A stretch of DNA of 64,000 bases from Labyrinthula sp. Ha (Eukaryota > Sar > Bigyra > Labyrinthulida > Labyrinthulaceae). Shown one piece after another: positions 10,330 to 21,401 of this stretch. A program made the position numbers and the translations under genes. How positions within the stretch are numbered: the first letter of the stretch is position 1; each line of letters begins with the position of its first letter. The stretch is taken from the NCBI GenBank assembly GCA_015227615.1, contig JAALGZ010000009.1, positions 1 to 64,000 of the forward strand. The letters are read 5' to 3'. The notes under the pieces are model-generated. The model searched no databases. It was not told the origin of the DNA and worked only from the letters and a program-made list of their open reading frames with translations.

Positions 10330-13300
10330 TTTATAAACAAAAAAACTCCTTTTCAGAAAAGTGACTAGGCTATATATAAGAAAAAAACCAAATGTGAAGC
10401 CCTAACCCTGAAATTTATTTGAAGTTATAAAATTAATATTTAACGCAAGAAAATCATAACATATATATAACGTCAGGAATAATGTGGCTGGAGGGCTATT
10501 TATCAAAGTTAGCTTCTGCTTGAGTGTATATGCCAGACTCTATTGATATTCCAACGAATGTTTGATATAATAGATGTAGCGTGCTAAGGCAACTGCGTAA
10601 ACTTTGTACTGTAAATACCTCTCGTAAGTTTAACCGATATGGCATTATAAGCAAGGTACGATATCTAAATTTTGTATTCCTTGGAGCATATACACACGAA
10701 AAAGAAAAAGTGTTTTCTGACTTCTGCTGAGATTTAGATTTAGAAGCTTTTCTAAATGATTTTCTAATGTGTCTGAGATGACATCATATATATTATATTG
10801 GGAAACCTGTTCCCATCAGAGTTAAAGTAGTTTGATTTTTGTGAACCAAATGATAGATCGTTTTCTGTATTGTCATAGGAAAGCATGGTGATAGTGTCAT
10901 GCACCAAAGAAACTATCAGTCCTGGTGCTATTTGTTCATTGATCATTTAAGATATTAACTGATTGGTTGAGACAAGCAACTTTGATTATAAAACTCGGAC
11001 ATATCACATTTTGTAAATCTTCAAGTTGTGGTTGAAAATAGAAAAAATGTAAGCTTCTTGCTGTTTGTACTCTTAACCCCTTCAAAGTACTGCTCTATTT
11101 GACAACTGAGATGTCATTCTCCAGTTATTGAAAGAATGCTATAAACACTAACCTTATTGTTTCGTAAGTTGTTTTTGATAGGATGTAAATATATCCGTTT
11201 ATTTGTCGCAGCTGGAGTTTACATGAATTAAGGATGTCAAATAATATTTCAAAGCTTAAAAACCCACATCCAACCAAAAATATTTTATCCACAAGAGTAA
11301 TAAACAATGGTAACAAACATATATTCAAGGTTAATAGCTCCTTCAACCATTTCGCAAAGTACTTAGCATGCAAACATGTCCATTAATTTTTGAACGAAAA
11401 ATGTGCTAGCTCTTTTGCTAGGACTTGTAACCTTAAAAGAAGAGTAACAAACGAGTTCTATATATGTTCACACAAGAGAATGCTACGCACTTTTGCTGGA
11501 AATAATATCTGATCTTAGTAACCTTGTTCTTTGCATTTCCACCAACTATCTTTTCTTGTTTCACTCGAGATTTGATACTAAATTCGTTTATTTTTCTCCT
11601 TTACGCCATTTGGTGTGAGATTATTAGGTTCTACTTATCGCTATGTTCTCTGCATTATGATTACTTTAGTTTCATGGAGTTCAAGCATACGCTGATGACA
11701 ATTTTGCATGAATGAAGAGAGAACAATGAAGAAAGACAATCATCATTCCCTTACCCATAATTTACCTTTCCTATAGAATGCATTACCTTTTAATCCCTTG
11801 ACATTTAAAGAAGTTTATCCTTTTAAAGGTTGGTTAGAAAAAAAACTTAAGATTTTTCTTAAGAAAAACAAATACTTTAATTATATTATATTTCAAAGGT
11901 ACTATATTTCTAATTTATGCTCAACTCTAAACAATATGAAATGAACTACCAGCAAATAAGTCTGATCACGTATACGTGTAAATAGGTGGTTTGAATAGTA
12001 AACACGCTTAGTAATTAAATGCCAGAAATCATAGATGAAGTACTTGATCAAACCAAGGTATTGTGCTAAATGTAATGTATTGTGGTAGAATATTATACAT
12101 TGGTACTTACCTATCAGAATCAATCCTCTTCAATCTTTCCCAAACTAATTGCTCAAGTTCCAAATCTGTTGAATGTTTCCACTAGAAATTCTAAGTATTT
12201 GTATACTCTTTAAGAGAAAACCTAAAGAATTGGATACTAGTTTATTGCATTCCATGAGGTACTTCAGGAAAAAACGACGACTGGGTTATCCCTCTGCAAA
12301 GTTTAAACTAAAATTGAACAGCCGTTAAGAATGATTCCATCTTACCTGGAGCTTTAAGACTAACTATGAAAACTCTTTTTGGCGCATGCTATATACTCTA
12401 ATTAGAAGTTTGAACATTGAGGCTTTAGATACTAGAAATACAAAGTAGGAAAATTTCCCAACTCTAATTAATTATTTCACTTCTGCGACCAAGAAAACTA
12501 CTTGTGGGAATCAATCCATAAGGGCAGTACAATCTCGATACAAGGATAGAAGCTGGTTAGCAAACTTAAGAGGCATTAACTAAGGTTGCATTTCGTTTAC
12601 CTATCAAAGGAAATTAACCGTTTTTGAGGTAGCCGATAAGAACAATGACTACATTACAGGAAAGCGCTATGCAGAAAAGGTTAATTACCAATTGAGGCGT
12701 AACAGCAGTTTGCTAGAAAGACTGTACACGTCTCTAATGCTTCTTACTTATTAGAGTGTTTCTTCCATAAAAATTAAATTAATTTACGGGTAAAGTTTGG
12801 ATATCTAATTTAGCTCTACTGATATTAACCAAACTTTGGAAGAGAAGAAATGATTCTTCATCGGACCAAATCAACGAATAATGTCATAAGTGGATCTAAA
12901 ATATTTTTTTCCTAATTTATGTGGTTCAAGTACTAGAAAGTTTTCCATCTTAGTTGCAGAGGGTGATTCTACAACTTCTCTACATAAGTTGGAGTCGTCA
13001 CCACGATCATTTCATTCTAATCAGGCTAACTGGTTCCTACTAAGACCATTATTATGCGCAATGCTGCAGCTCAAGAAGTATTAGTGTTTTTATGATACCC
13101 ATGGTATGTTGATAAGCGGAATACCAGATCATTTTCAAAAGAAATATAAGCACTTCCGACGATGTAACTCGGATACTAGGTCATTGATCAACTTCTAGCC
13201 ACTAGGTTCATTGCTACATTAAGTTGAATATGGCAAAAATTCCAAGCCGAACTAAGTTTGCCTAGCTGAAATGAGTGAAATTTTACAGAGTGTGATACAT

Positions 13301-13647
13301 AGTGTTTTCTGCTTTTTAGGGCAAAGTAATATTCCCCTTAAAAAGACGCTCGCTTTGATGAAAAAATTTGATCAGAGGAACCTTCATCAAATATAAAAAA
13401 GCTAATCCCCAGTAATTTCCCGGGTACTCAAAGTAACAGTGTTGAATCCAACAGCACCCAGATTATTACTTCTGTGAATAGCTTTAAAAACTTCCCGGAA
13501 GATTGATGAACTCTCCAAGATAAACATAGACTTCTTCCTACGGAACTTTAACCCTATTTATTCCGAATACCATATATTTTCAATCATTAGATCAAATCCA
13601 GGAGATTCGTTGTCGTATTTTATTTATTCTTTACAATTGACCGAAAG

Positions 13648-13692
13648 TTTCACTTATACTTTATATATATATATATATATATATAAGTGAAA
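13648..13692. repeat. TA microsatellite inside a perfect 11-bp inverted repeat
   Basis: TTTCACTTATA at 13648-13658 and its exact complement TATAAGTGAAA at 13682-13692 flank a TA-rich core. The whole can extrude as a long hairpin. There is no gene nearby on either side for several hundred bases. Confidence 0.85.
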
Positions 13693-14460
13693 ACACAACA
13701 CACTTGGAAGTAGGGAAAGTTTATGTTATATATATTGGGTCTTCTAGTCTTTTAAGAATGAGTACTCTTCCTTGTACCAGATAATAATGTAATAACATAA
13801 TCTGTGGAAGAAGAGTTTCCCAGTCTTATTATTCTATTGTGCAGTGTTATATATACCTTTTATTCACGTCAAAAATTATCTTCTCTTAGCTTTGTGGGCG
13901 CGATAGCTGAGAATATTTAATGTCACTATGATGTCCCAAGTAGAGTAAAGCCATATTGCAGTATAATTTTGAGCATATATTGTCCCATCGACTATACGGA
14001 GTCTTACTTACACAAATAGACATGTTTTTGACCGGGGAGTTCACACGAATACTTTTCTCGGGATAATCTCAGTCTCGTTAAAGAACTTTTCTAGCATATA
14101 TATTTTACCATATGAGTTTAATTTAACGAGAAATCAAAAATAACGGTCTCGACAAATATATTATCTGGGCTTACTATGGTCTTATATTATCTGCATAGAG
14201 TTCGATTCAAAAATAAGAATCTCCCCATTAAATGCCGATATCACGTATTAGTAGGTAGCCGATGAATATTAGGAAAAAAGCCATATAAACAAGGAAGAAA
14301 GTTCTTGCGAAAGGAAAATACCAGAAAAAATATCAAACATTAATACAAATAATACTAGATCCTTTAAAAAAAAACTATTAGAAACAACAAACACTGAGAC
14401 GAAGTTTAAAAGACAGAAACTACCATAATAGTACGAAATATCTCTTGAAAAGAAAATATC

Positions 14461-15084
14461 ATGGCACACAGGATCTCTAGAAAATGGACAAAAGCAGAGG
14501 ATGAAGAACTACGAAAAGTTGTGAGTATAATTGGCACTAAGAACTGGGTTAAAGCTGCGGTTCACCTCTCCAATAGGTCACCTACTCAATGCCTACAGCG
14601 ATGGTATCAGGTACTTCAACCTGGCTTAGTAAAGGGATCCTGGAGCAAGGAAGAAGATGAAATCCTAATTGCTGTTGTTAAAAAGGAGTTAGGTGATAAT
14701 TACTATCTGAAACCTATTCCAAGACTTCGAAGTTGGAAATTTGCAGAAGATATGCTTGTAGGCAGAACTAGTAAACAATGTCGAGAGCGTTGGACTCTAG
14801 CCCTAGATCCAAATATAAACAAAGAGGAATGGTGTAAATGGGAAGATGAAAAAATCATCCAGCTTCAAGCGTTGCTTGGAAACAAGTGGTGCTTGATTCG
14901 CGAACTGTTGAATAATAATCGCACAGAAAATGCTGTAAAGTTACGCTTCAAAAAGTTAGACAAGGCTAAACGGAAGAGAAAAAGCGAAGGCATATATTAT
15001 CAGCCTACGAAAAAAGTAACAACTTGTGAAAGTCTTGTTACATTAGATGATTTCGCAGAACTTTCACATTTGCTAAGGAATTAG
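14461..15084 (+). CDS. R1R2R3-type MYB DNA-binding protein
   Basis: A 207-aa nuclear-type protein made almost entirely of three MYB/SANT repeats: R1 about residues 7-56 (RKWTKAEDEELRKVV to CLQRWYQVL), R2 about 59-113 (GSWSKEEDEILI to CRERWTLAL) and R3 about 116-162 (EEWCKWEDEKIIQLQ to AVKLRFKKL). The regularly spaced tryptophans of the MYB fold are visible. R2 carries extra residues (about DNYYLKPIPRLRSWK) between its first and second helices, making it longer than usual. R3 ends in a basic KRKRK stretch, a possible nuclear-localisation signal. Three-repeat MYBs are known as cell-cycle or developmental regulators in animals, plants and protists. The target genes here are unknown. There is only a short C-terminal tail and no recognisable activation domain. 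Confidence 0.9.
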   Translation: MAHRISRKWTKAEDEELRKVVSIIGTKNWVKAAVHLSNRSPTQCLQRWYQVLQPGLVKGSWSKEEDEILIAVVKKELGDNYYLKPIPRLRSWKFAEDMLVGRTSKQCRERWTLALDPNINKEEWCKWEDEKIIQLQALLGNKWCLIRELLNNNRTENAVKLRFKKLDKAKRKRKSEGIYYQPTKKVTTCESLVTLDDFAELSHLLRN

Positions 15085-15578
15085 TACGAATGAGAGTCTC
15101 ACTGGTGTCTATGTTAGTGTTTTGCAAATGTTTTTGTTGTATTTATTTTAGTTTAGTAGAGTACTATCTTTGGGTTTTATGATATTTGTGCACCTGTTTT
15201 TGAGATTTTGCAATATGTTGTACTGAGTTTTTGTGTTTTGTCAGTCAAACATTTTTTCGTGCAGCTGCTGTTTTGTTATTAAAAGATAGATTTTTTAATA
15301 TGATTTCCTTTTTTCAAAAAAAAATAAAAGTTATACGTATTAAAAATAGCTTTCCTGTTCAACTCATCTGATAATGGTATCTAAATCTGCAACAAGCATG
15401 AAATGAGGAGTTCTTTCCTGATCCTGTCTCTTAGTTATTATTTTCTATTACGGCTCTTCTGAACCGGCTCATAGATCCGCTTCAAATAATGGATACTTGC
15501 AAATTGTTCAGATATGGCACAGATTCCCGGAATACTCAGTTCTTAAGGACAAGACAAAAAAATCGACGCATATGACGA
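15085..15578. other. Intergenic, no gene
   Basis: T-rich 3' flank of the MYB gene followed by the 5' flank of the glycosyltransferase-like gene. An AAAATAAAAG stretch near 15320 could serve 3'-end formation. Nothing else is visible. Confidence 0.5.
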
Positions 15579-17630
15579 ATGAAAGACTCAAACAAATTAA
15601 ACAAACAACGTAAATACAATACGTTGATCACATTTTTCTTTTGCGTTCTTTTTCTATTCTGTTTTGCAAGAGAATTTACATCAACCTTTTTGTCAAGAGT
15701 ACTTCCTTTGAATTTGTCGAAACAACAAGCCGTCCCAGCAAACGATTTTTTTCAAGACACAAATCCTGAGAAAGGAGAATTTCGGAAACCTGTAAACAAA
15801 AAACTAATTACCTCTAAATATTCAAATGAGGGCTTTCCCGAGGAACTGCTAGTTTATCAGATTATTCACAAACCTTTTTTAGAAGTGGCTCCCTTACCTT
15901 TTGTCCTTGATCAAGCTCCAAGTAATTTCTTCCCGTTCGAGTACTTTTTCTCCCAAATATCCTCAAACTTAACAAAGGCATACAATTATTCAAATAAATA
16001 TGAATACGGAGATATTGTGATAGGTACAAAAGTAGACACAAAATTTGGTTCTTGGCTCAAGCTTTCAATAACAGAGTGTCAGCCAAGATATCTTCCAATT
16101 GAAGTTTTACCATATTCTCTTTCTTCCAATCCAAAGAAATCAAAGCCTTTATTAAGATTTATTAAATCATTGAAACCTCCTGAAAATATCGATGAAACAG
16201 GATTAGAAAAGACAAAAGTGGAACAGCAACTTCTGAATGAACTTCTTAGATTGAGTAGTGAAAAATTCTGTCAGTCAGAACAATTTTTTGAACAGAAAAA
16301 GGAAGACAAAGGAGAAATTTCAGATAATCTTGCGCTAGAAAAAGAAGAAAGCTTAAGGTGTAAGAAGGCAAAAACTTGGGCTGGTTGTACGCGACTTGGA
16401 TTCTGTGCGTGGAAGAGAAAGCCAAATAGACAATTCTGCTACAGAGATTCAGCACCAAAAGGAGTGAAATCTTTCGATCTCACCTCTACGGAAGTTCATC
16501 ATCAAGATTTTGACTTGAGGAAGATAGATGAATATAGAAAACGCGAAGAAAAATTTCTTATTTACCAACCAAGTGGAGGAATGAACAATCAGCGGCAACA
16601 ACTTGCTAACTCATTAATCACTTGTAGAATCCTGAATCGAACATGCATTGTACCTCCAGCAGCAAGTCATACAAATTTTTACGAAAACTATAACAAACAA
16701 CCAGGGAACAGAGTTACTTCTCAGAGAAGATTACTTAATCCAAAATTACTTTCCCATGCAGTTAAGCTTCTGTTTATACCAGAAGGACTTAACCTGGTTG
16801 AATTTCTAGGTTTACTGCAAAATGTTACATCGATTGAAACTGAATGGGAAATTGTTGAACGTGATTACGCAAAATTTAAAAAGGGTTCCCATTCTAAGTG
16901 GAACGAACCAACCATAGAAAAAAAGTGGGGAGACCTACAAACTCAGTATTTTTATTTTTCTGGAAAATCTATGTGGGCCAGTTTTGAATGGAAAGGTACA
17001 AGATTTGGATATTTTCACAGAAAGTCTATTGTCGAGCATCTTACTTTTCATAATCAGTTCAAGAGACTTGCCCGAGTAATTTCCAACGAACTCTCTCTAG
17101 CTTCAACCGGTGGAAAGACAGACACTTTAAGAGGCTTCAATGCCATACATGTTAGAAGAGGGGATAAAACTACAGAAAAGAATTTTCTTAGTGTGAGTCA
17201 TAATATAGAGTGGTACGTAGAGCGTCTTAGAGTATGGAAAAACTTGACTTCAACTGTATATGTAGCTACTGATGAAACAAATAGAAAATATTTTGCTCCT
17301 CTGCAGAAAGAAGGACTCAAAGTCATTTTTCACGAAGATCTAAATCCGGCTCTAAGTGGTTTTTTGTTGAAAAAATTTTTAGAAAGTTTTCCTGAGAGAA
17401 TGGAGAGTGATATTTTAAGTATAATAGAGCAGCTAGTCTGTGCGTATAGTCAAAAATTTCTGGGTAGTGGATATAGTACCCTTAGTGTCTTTGTGTTGAG
17501 ATTGCGGAGGCGAAGGACTGTTATTGGTTATGACACTCGGTTAGGTAATATGAAAGGGCTACCAAGGTATGCGCAAGGAGATACTAACTGTAACCCACTG
17601 CGACCAAAGGAGCATACAAGGCCTTGTTGA
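15579..17630 (+). CDS. GDP-fucose protein O-fucosyltransferase-like type II membrane protein
   Basis: A 683-aa protein with a short basic N-terminus and one hydrophobic signal-anchor (about residues 14-33, LITFFFCVLFLFCFA), typical of Golgi/ER glycosyltransferases with a lumenal C-terminus. The catalytic half shows the fucosyltransferase GT-B landmarks. GGMNNQRQQLANSL is at about 332-346, the GDP-fucose-binding HVRRGDK motif at about 524-530, and a late FLGSGYSTLS motif at about 631-640 matches the family's C-terminal binding loop. The roughly 300-residue stem before the catalytic part is unusual. It contains a Cys-rich patch (KTWAGCTRLGFCAWKRKPNRQ) near residues 265-285. The exact acceptor is unknown. 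An O-fucosyltransferase rather than an alpha-1,6-fucosyltransferase is my best guess. A (CT)20 repeat begins 10 bp after the stop codon. Confidence 0.8.
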   Translation: MKDSNKLNKQRKYNTLITFFFCVLFLFCFAREFTSTFLSRVLPLNLSKQQAVPANDFFQDTNPEKGEFRKPVNKKLITSKYSNEGFPEELLVYQIIHKPFLEVAPLPFVLDQAPSNFFPFEYFFSQISSNLTKAYNYSNKYEYGDIVIGTKVDTKFGSWLKLSITECQPRYLPIEVLPYSLSSNPKKSKPLLRFIKSLKPPENIDETGLEKTKVEQQLLNELLRLSSEKFCQSEQFFEQKKEDKGEISDNLALEKEESLRCKKAKTWAGCTRLGFCAWKRKPNRQFCYRDSAPKGVKSFDLTSTEVHHQDFDLRKIDEYRKREEKFLIYQPSGGMNNQRQQLANSLITCRILNRTCIVPPAASHTNFYENYNKQPGNRVTSQRRLLNPKLLSHAVKLLFIPEGLNLVEFLGLLQNVTSIETEWEIVERDYAKFKKGSHSKWNEPTIEKKWGDLQTQYFYFSGKSMWASFEWKGTRFGYFHRKSIVEHLTFHNQFKRLARVISNELSLASTGGKTDTLRGFNAIHVRRGDKTTEKNFLSVSHNIEWYVERLRVWKNLTSTVYVATDETNRKYFAPLQKEGLKVIFHEDLNPALSGFLLKKFLESFPERMESDILSIIEQLVCAYSQKFLGSGYSTLSVFVLRLRRRRTVIGYDTRLGNMKGLPRYAQGDTNCNPLRPKEHTRPC

Positions 17631-17638
17631 GGTTATTA

Positions 17639-17640
<2 letters not shown>

Positions 17641-17680
<40 letters not shown>
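17641..17680 (+). repeat. (CT)20 microsatellite
   Basis: Forty bases of uninterrupted CT begin 10 bp after the stop codon of the fucosyltransferase-like gene and end about 257 bp before the start of the kinase gene. A pure repeat of this length is likely variable between strains. It could lie in the 3' UTR. Confidence 0.97.
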
Positions 17681-17683
<3 letters not shown>

Positions 17684-17937
17684 GATCTGTTTCTAACCCT
17701 TAATCGTTCTAGAAGAGTAAATATTATATATGACCAAGTTTTTAAACAGTGTACACAGCAGAAAAGGAAACTTGAACCTTAGTTTGCACTGCTTTACAAA
17801 ATATCTCACAGTTTCCAGTTAACGGAAGAAACAGTAGACATTATGGCCTAAGCTTTTGGCGATAATCTTATCGGAAATTCTGCTGCAATGGGGCATTACC
17901 GGTTCACCTGTGTTGAAATTCTGTGATCAATAGAAAG

Positions 17938-18840
17938 ATGAACAAGTACACGGTCGAAGAAACCCTTGGTAGCGGCACCTATGGGGAAGTGGCGAGAGGA
18001 AGAGAGGTTGGCACAGGGAGGTTAGTTGCTCTTAAGGCAATCAGTCTTGAAAATGATGAAACTGGGTTTCCAGCCACTGCTATACGAGAAATTGGAATTC
18101 TAAGACGGCTAAATCACCCAAACATAGTACCTCTACTTGATGTCATTATGGAAGAGAGACGACTGGTTATGGTTCTTGAGTTAATGGAGATGGATTTAAA
18201 AATATATATGGATAACTACGTAAAAGGTCTTACACAATCAGTTGGGTTGCCTCCAAATTTAGTGCAATCACTGGCTCGGCAATTATTCAAAGGCTTAGCG
18301 CATGTTCACGAAAATAAGATTATGCACAGAGACTTGAAACCTCAAAACTTATTGCTAAACTCTGACGGAGTACTAAAAATTGCCGATTTTGGTTTAAGCA
18401 GAAGTTTTCAGCTGGAAACCCCTAGCTTTGCTAATGAAATTATTACTTTGTGGTACAGACCTCCTGAAGTACTGTTAGGAAGTGTGACATATGACTCGTC
18501 GGTAGATATCTGGTCGGCTGGATGTATTTTCGCAGAAATGGCAATGTGCAAACCTTTGTTCTATGGCACGAATGAATCAAGACAGTTACAAGAAATCTTC
18601 ATTATTTTGGGAACTCCAAACGCGCAATCTTTCCCAACAGCGTTGACATTACCCAAGTGGAAAAATGAAATGGCAATCGTTACCTTTACAAAGAAAAGTT
18701 TGGATCTATGTTTGGGAAACTTACATCCAGCTGGAGTGGATTTGTTAAGGAGGACTTTGATGTATGAGCCAAGTAGAAGAAACTCAGCACAGATGGCCTT
18801 AAGGCACGTGTATTTCAGTACTATATTAGAAGGGAATTGA
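17938..18840 (+). CDS. Cyclin-dependent-type protein kinase with PATAIRE helix
   Basis: A 300-aa single-domain Ser/Thr kinase of CDK length. Numbering runs in step with human CDK2 through the N-lobe: glycine loop with T14 and Y15 (GSGTYG), catalytic K33 and the cyclin-binding helix 45-51 as PATAIRE (canonical PSTAIRE). The catalytic loop HRDLKPQNLL, the DFGLSR motif and the WYRPPEVLLGS segment are all intact, so activity is likely. A short insertion (about KGLTQSVGLPPN) lies before helix E. The T-loop reads SFANEIITLWYR, so the threonine phosphorylated by CDK-activating kinase (T160 in CDK2) is replaced by Ala. It could be a Pho85/CDK5-like kinase or a divergent cell-cycle CDK. The ATG at 17938 is chosen because upstream in-frame codons offer no ATG. 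Confidence 0.92.
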   Translation: MNKYTVEETLGSGTYGEVARGREVGTGRLVALKAISLENDETGFPATAIREIGILRRLNHPNIVPLLDVIMEERRLVMVLELMEMDLKIYMDNYVKGLTQSVGLPPNLVQSLARQLFKGLAHVHENKIMHRDLKPQNLLLNSDGVLKIADFGLSRSFQLETPSFANEIITLWYRPPEVLLGSVTYDSSVDIWSAGCIFAEMAMCKPLFYGTNESRQLQEIFIILGTPNAQSFPTALTLPKWKNEMAIVTFTKKSLDLCLGNLHPAGVDLLRRTLMYEPSRRNSAQMALRHVYFSTILEGN

Positions 18841-20667
18841 TTGTAGCTAATTTACAGTTATTGTGTCGGTATTTCTTTCGACCTCTTAGTCAACCCTTTT
18901 TTTTCCTTTGCTCTAAGCATATTGTGTGTCCCATTGCATTCCCTATTACGAACTTGAATACCTGATATAAGTTAATTTACATAAAAGCAAGGTTTAAGCC
19001 TAGGTTGCACAAGCGACAGAGAATAAACATTTTCTTACCAGATACGGCGTTAATGAAAACATTCACAGATAAAAAATGGGAGAGATGTTGCTGAATGTGC
19101 TTATGCTGATGCTTTCCTCAAAGTAGCAGTAACAAAGGAATCATGCTGCCCATCCCGATGCATGCAACTATATTTTGGTTTAAATAGGTAAGTTAGTCAT
19201 CCCTTTGTGGACGTCTACTCCATAACACTACTCGTCACTCAATGATTTATTGTTTCGTCAACTAAAGTTATAAGATATTACGCTGGTCCTATTTTCTTAG
19301 TTTAGGGAGAGCAAGGCATAGCATATTAGAGGTGATTCGTTTGAGTTACTATAGCGATACCTGAAAAGTATTTTATGTAAAAGTTCAGATCAAGGATGAA
19401 GAATTATTTCGGTAGCCCAGATGCTTTTAGAAAACCTATATCTTCCAGTGTAAACCAAATGTTCTTTCTTGAAATTGATTAACGATATTATGTACAGAAT
19501 TTAGAGAGATAATAGAAAACGACAAATACACCTGTTTCCAGATGTAGACGGAATATAAATGCACTGAAAATGAACAATCAGAATCAGCATAAGAGCACCT
19601 AGAATAGACCTAAAGCAGCTTAATAGATATGTGGCTAATCTTGTCGAGTCCAAGTTGTCAACTAATGAATTTGCAGCAAATAGCAACTGAGGATGTATAA
19701 ATAACTGAGTTCTCACCCGTTTCCAAAACAAAAAACTGCTTGGATCATTCAAAACAAGTTAGTAGAAAAAGAAAAGGTATTACTGAAGATGTGGATATAC
19801 AGCTTTCACAGTGGACATACTAGAGTCAGGTTTCATAGGGCACCATTCTTAGAAAGATTATTTTCATTTGTTAGAATAGTGACTGAATAATCATGGAATG
19901 TCTGTTTCCCTGGGGCCACTTTTATGGTGCACGAGGTTATAGAAGTAATATATAAAACATTGATATTTTTCTTTGCTTATGCTTAAAAAATTAAAATTGA
20001 AAGATTCCTCTAACCCAAGTACTCTATTCCAAACCTAGCATACTATCACTATGACCTTCAACTCCGAAGCCATTCTAAGGCAACAGTAAGGAAAAGCGTT
20101 ACAAGTCTTGTTTTAACACAGATATATGCTACTGTAGTGGATAAAATGATGCTTTTATTGTATTATAGTTCTAATTTTACCTGTCTTTTTATAGATCTAG
20201 AAGATAAAGTTTTCATTAGGGAAATATTACTCTTGGGTGATGCGGTTACTCGGGGAAGACAATTGTTTCAACACAGTAAATGAGCTAAGTTCACTAAGAA
20301 TTAAAATTTCACCAATAGCAGGATACTAAATTATTTAATAAATTTGCGTGCTTTCTATTTTTAATTAAAAAATTTTGAACTTCTATTATATTAGTCTTGG
20401 TGTCTGAAATTGATTCTTGTAATCTGTCTTAAGTTCTCTTTAAACAGAAGAAGCATATGAATGTTACTGATGTAATTCTCTTAGTTGAATAGCTTTTTCT
20501 TTATAACTCTTGCTTAATACCTAGATTAAATTGTGTTAATAATACCTTCATCTTTTCTTAGCCTTCATTTCACAAAGTATTTGCACGATAATATGAAAGA
20601 AAACTTCAGTTTGCCACGTCATCTAATAAAAGATATCCGTTTATCTTTTTAAAGAAAAAGAAAGAAG
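18841..20667. other. Intergenic, no supported gene
   Basis: About 1.8 kb of AT-rich DNA between the kinase and PDI genes. Only short, motif-free open frames are present. The last 60 bp before the PDI start is A-rich (AAAGAAAAAGAAAGAAG), a plausible 5' leader. Confidence 0.55.
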
Positions 20668-21270
20668 ATGAGAATCCCAAAATTAGTTTACACGTTTGTT
20701 GCTGCTCTAACATTAGTCTCTTGTAATGTGGTTGAGCTAACTGCTTCTGATTTTCAAGAAAAAGTTATAAATTCTGGTCAAAGCACTTTTGTGAAGTTCT
20801 ATGCGCCATGGTGCGGACATTGTAAGAAGCTGGCTCCTACATGGAAAACTTTGGCCGAAGATTTAGATGGATCATCGAAGGCTCAAATCGCCAAGCTTGA
20901 CTGCACTGCCCACCAAAGCGTTTGCACTAAATATGGGGTTACGGGATACCCTACTCTGAAATACTTCGAAAATGGTTCAGATGAAGCCAAGGATTACCAA
21001 GGGGGACGGAGCTTAGACGCACTGAAATCTTTTGTAAAGGAGAAACTTGATTCTGGTTGTGATATTAAGGATCTCTCTAGCTGTGAGGAAAAGGAGGTGA
21101 AATATGTAGAAAAAATGCGCGCCAAAGGAAAAGACAAAATCGTGGCAGAAGTGAAAAGACTGGGTGGAATGTCCAGCAGCAAAATGTCTGCTGATCTTAA
21201 GCAGTGGCTAGCTGTGAGAAAACAGTTGCTCTCTCAATTAGTGAAGGAAAACTTCAGTGAATTGAATTAA
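20668..21270 (+). CDS. Single-domain protein disulfide isomerase with ERp29-like tail
   Basis: A 200-aa secretory-pathway thiol oxidoreductase. The signal peptide spans about residues 1-19 (MRIPKLVYTFVAALTLVSC). One thioredoxin fold has the active site APWCGHCKK (Cys49 and Cys52) and the cis-proline segment GYPTLKYF. The C-terminal 70 residues (KYVEKMRAKGKDK to WLAVRKQLLSQLV) match the helical ERp29/PDI-D domain seen in plant, Dictyostelium and oomycete PDIs. Those usually have two thioredoxin domains, so this is a shortened version. The C-terminus is SELN rather than KDEL or HDEL, so ER retention by the usual receptor is uncertain. It lies 131 bp upstream of the NRS/ER gene on the same strand, but no functional link is implied. 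Confidence 0.9.
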   Translation: MRIPKLVYTFVAALTLVSCNVVELTASDFQEKVINSGQSTFVKFYAPWCGHCKKLAPTWKTLAEDLDGSSKAQIAKLDCTAHQSVCTKYGVTGYPTLKYFENGSDEAKDYQGGRSLDALKSFVKEKLDSGCDIKDLSSCEEKEVKYVEKMRAKGKDKIVAEVKRLGGMSSSKMSADLKQWLAVRKQLLSQLVKENFSELN

Positions 21271-21401
21271 ATGTTAAGTTAACGATTAACTCATGCTCTT
21301 AACGTTTGTTTTCTTTGTCAACGTTATAAGGGACGGTATTATATGGCCGTTTATAATAGCAACAACTCAACAAAAAACTAACGGTGAAGCAAGTTAAAAT
21401 A

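Larger units (their letters stand above)
8298..14460. other. Long gene-poor region
   Basis: About 6.2 kb without a convincing complete gene. The short open frames look like chance in AT-rich DNA and lack motifs. Two items stand out and are listed separately: a cysteine-rich coding-like tail (10129-10329, minus) and a TA-repeat hairpin (13648-13692). Confidence 0.55.

Noticed and set aside
17923-17937. Upstream GTG start for the kinase
   Set aside because: Eukaryotic genes start at ATG. The ATG at 17938 gives an N-terminus collinear with CDK2.
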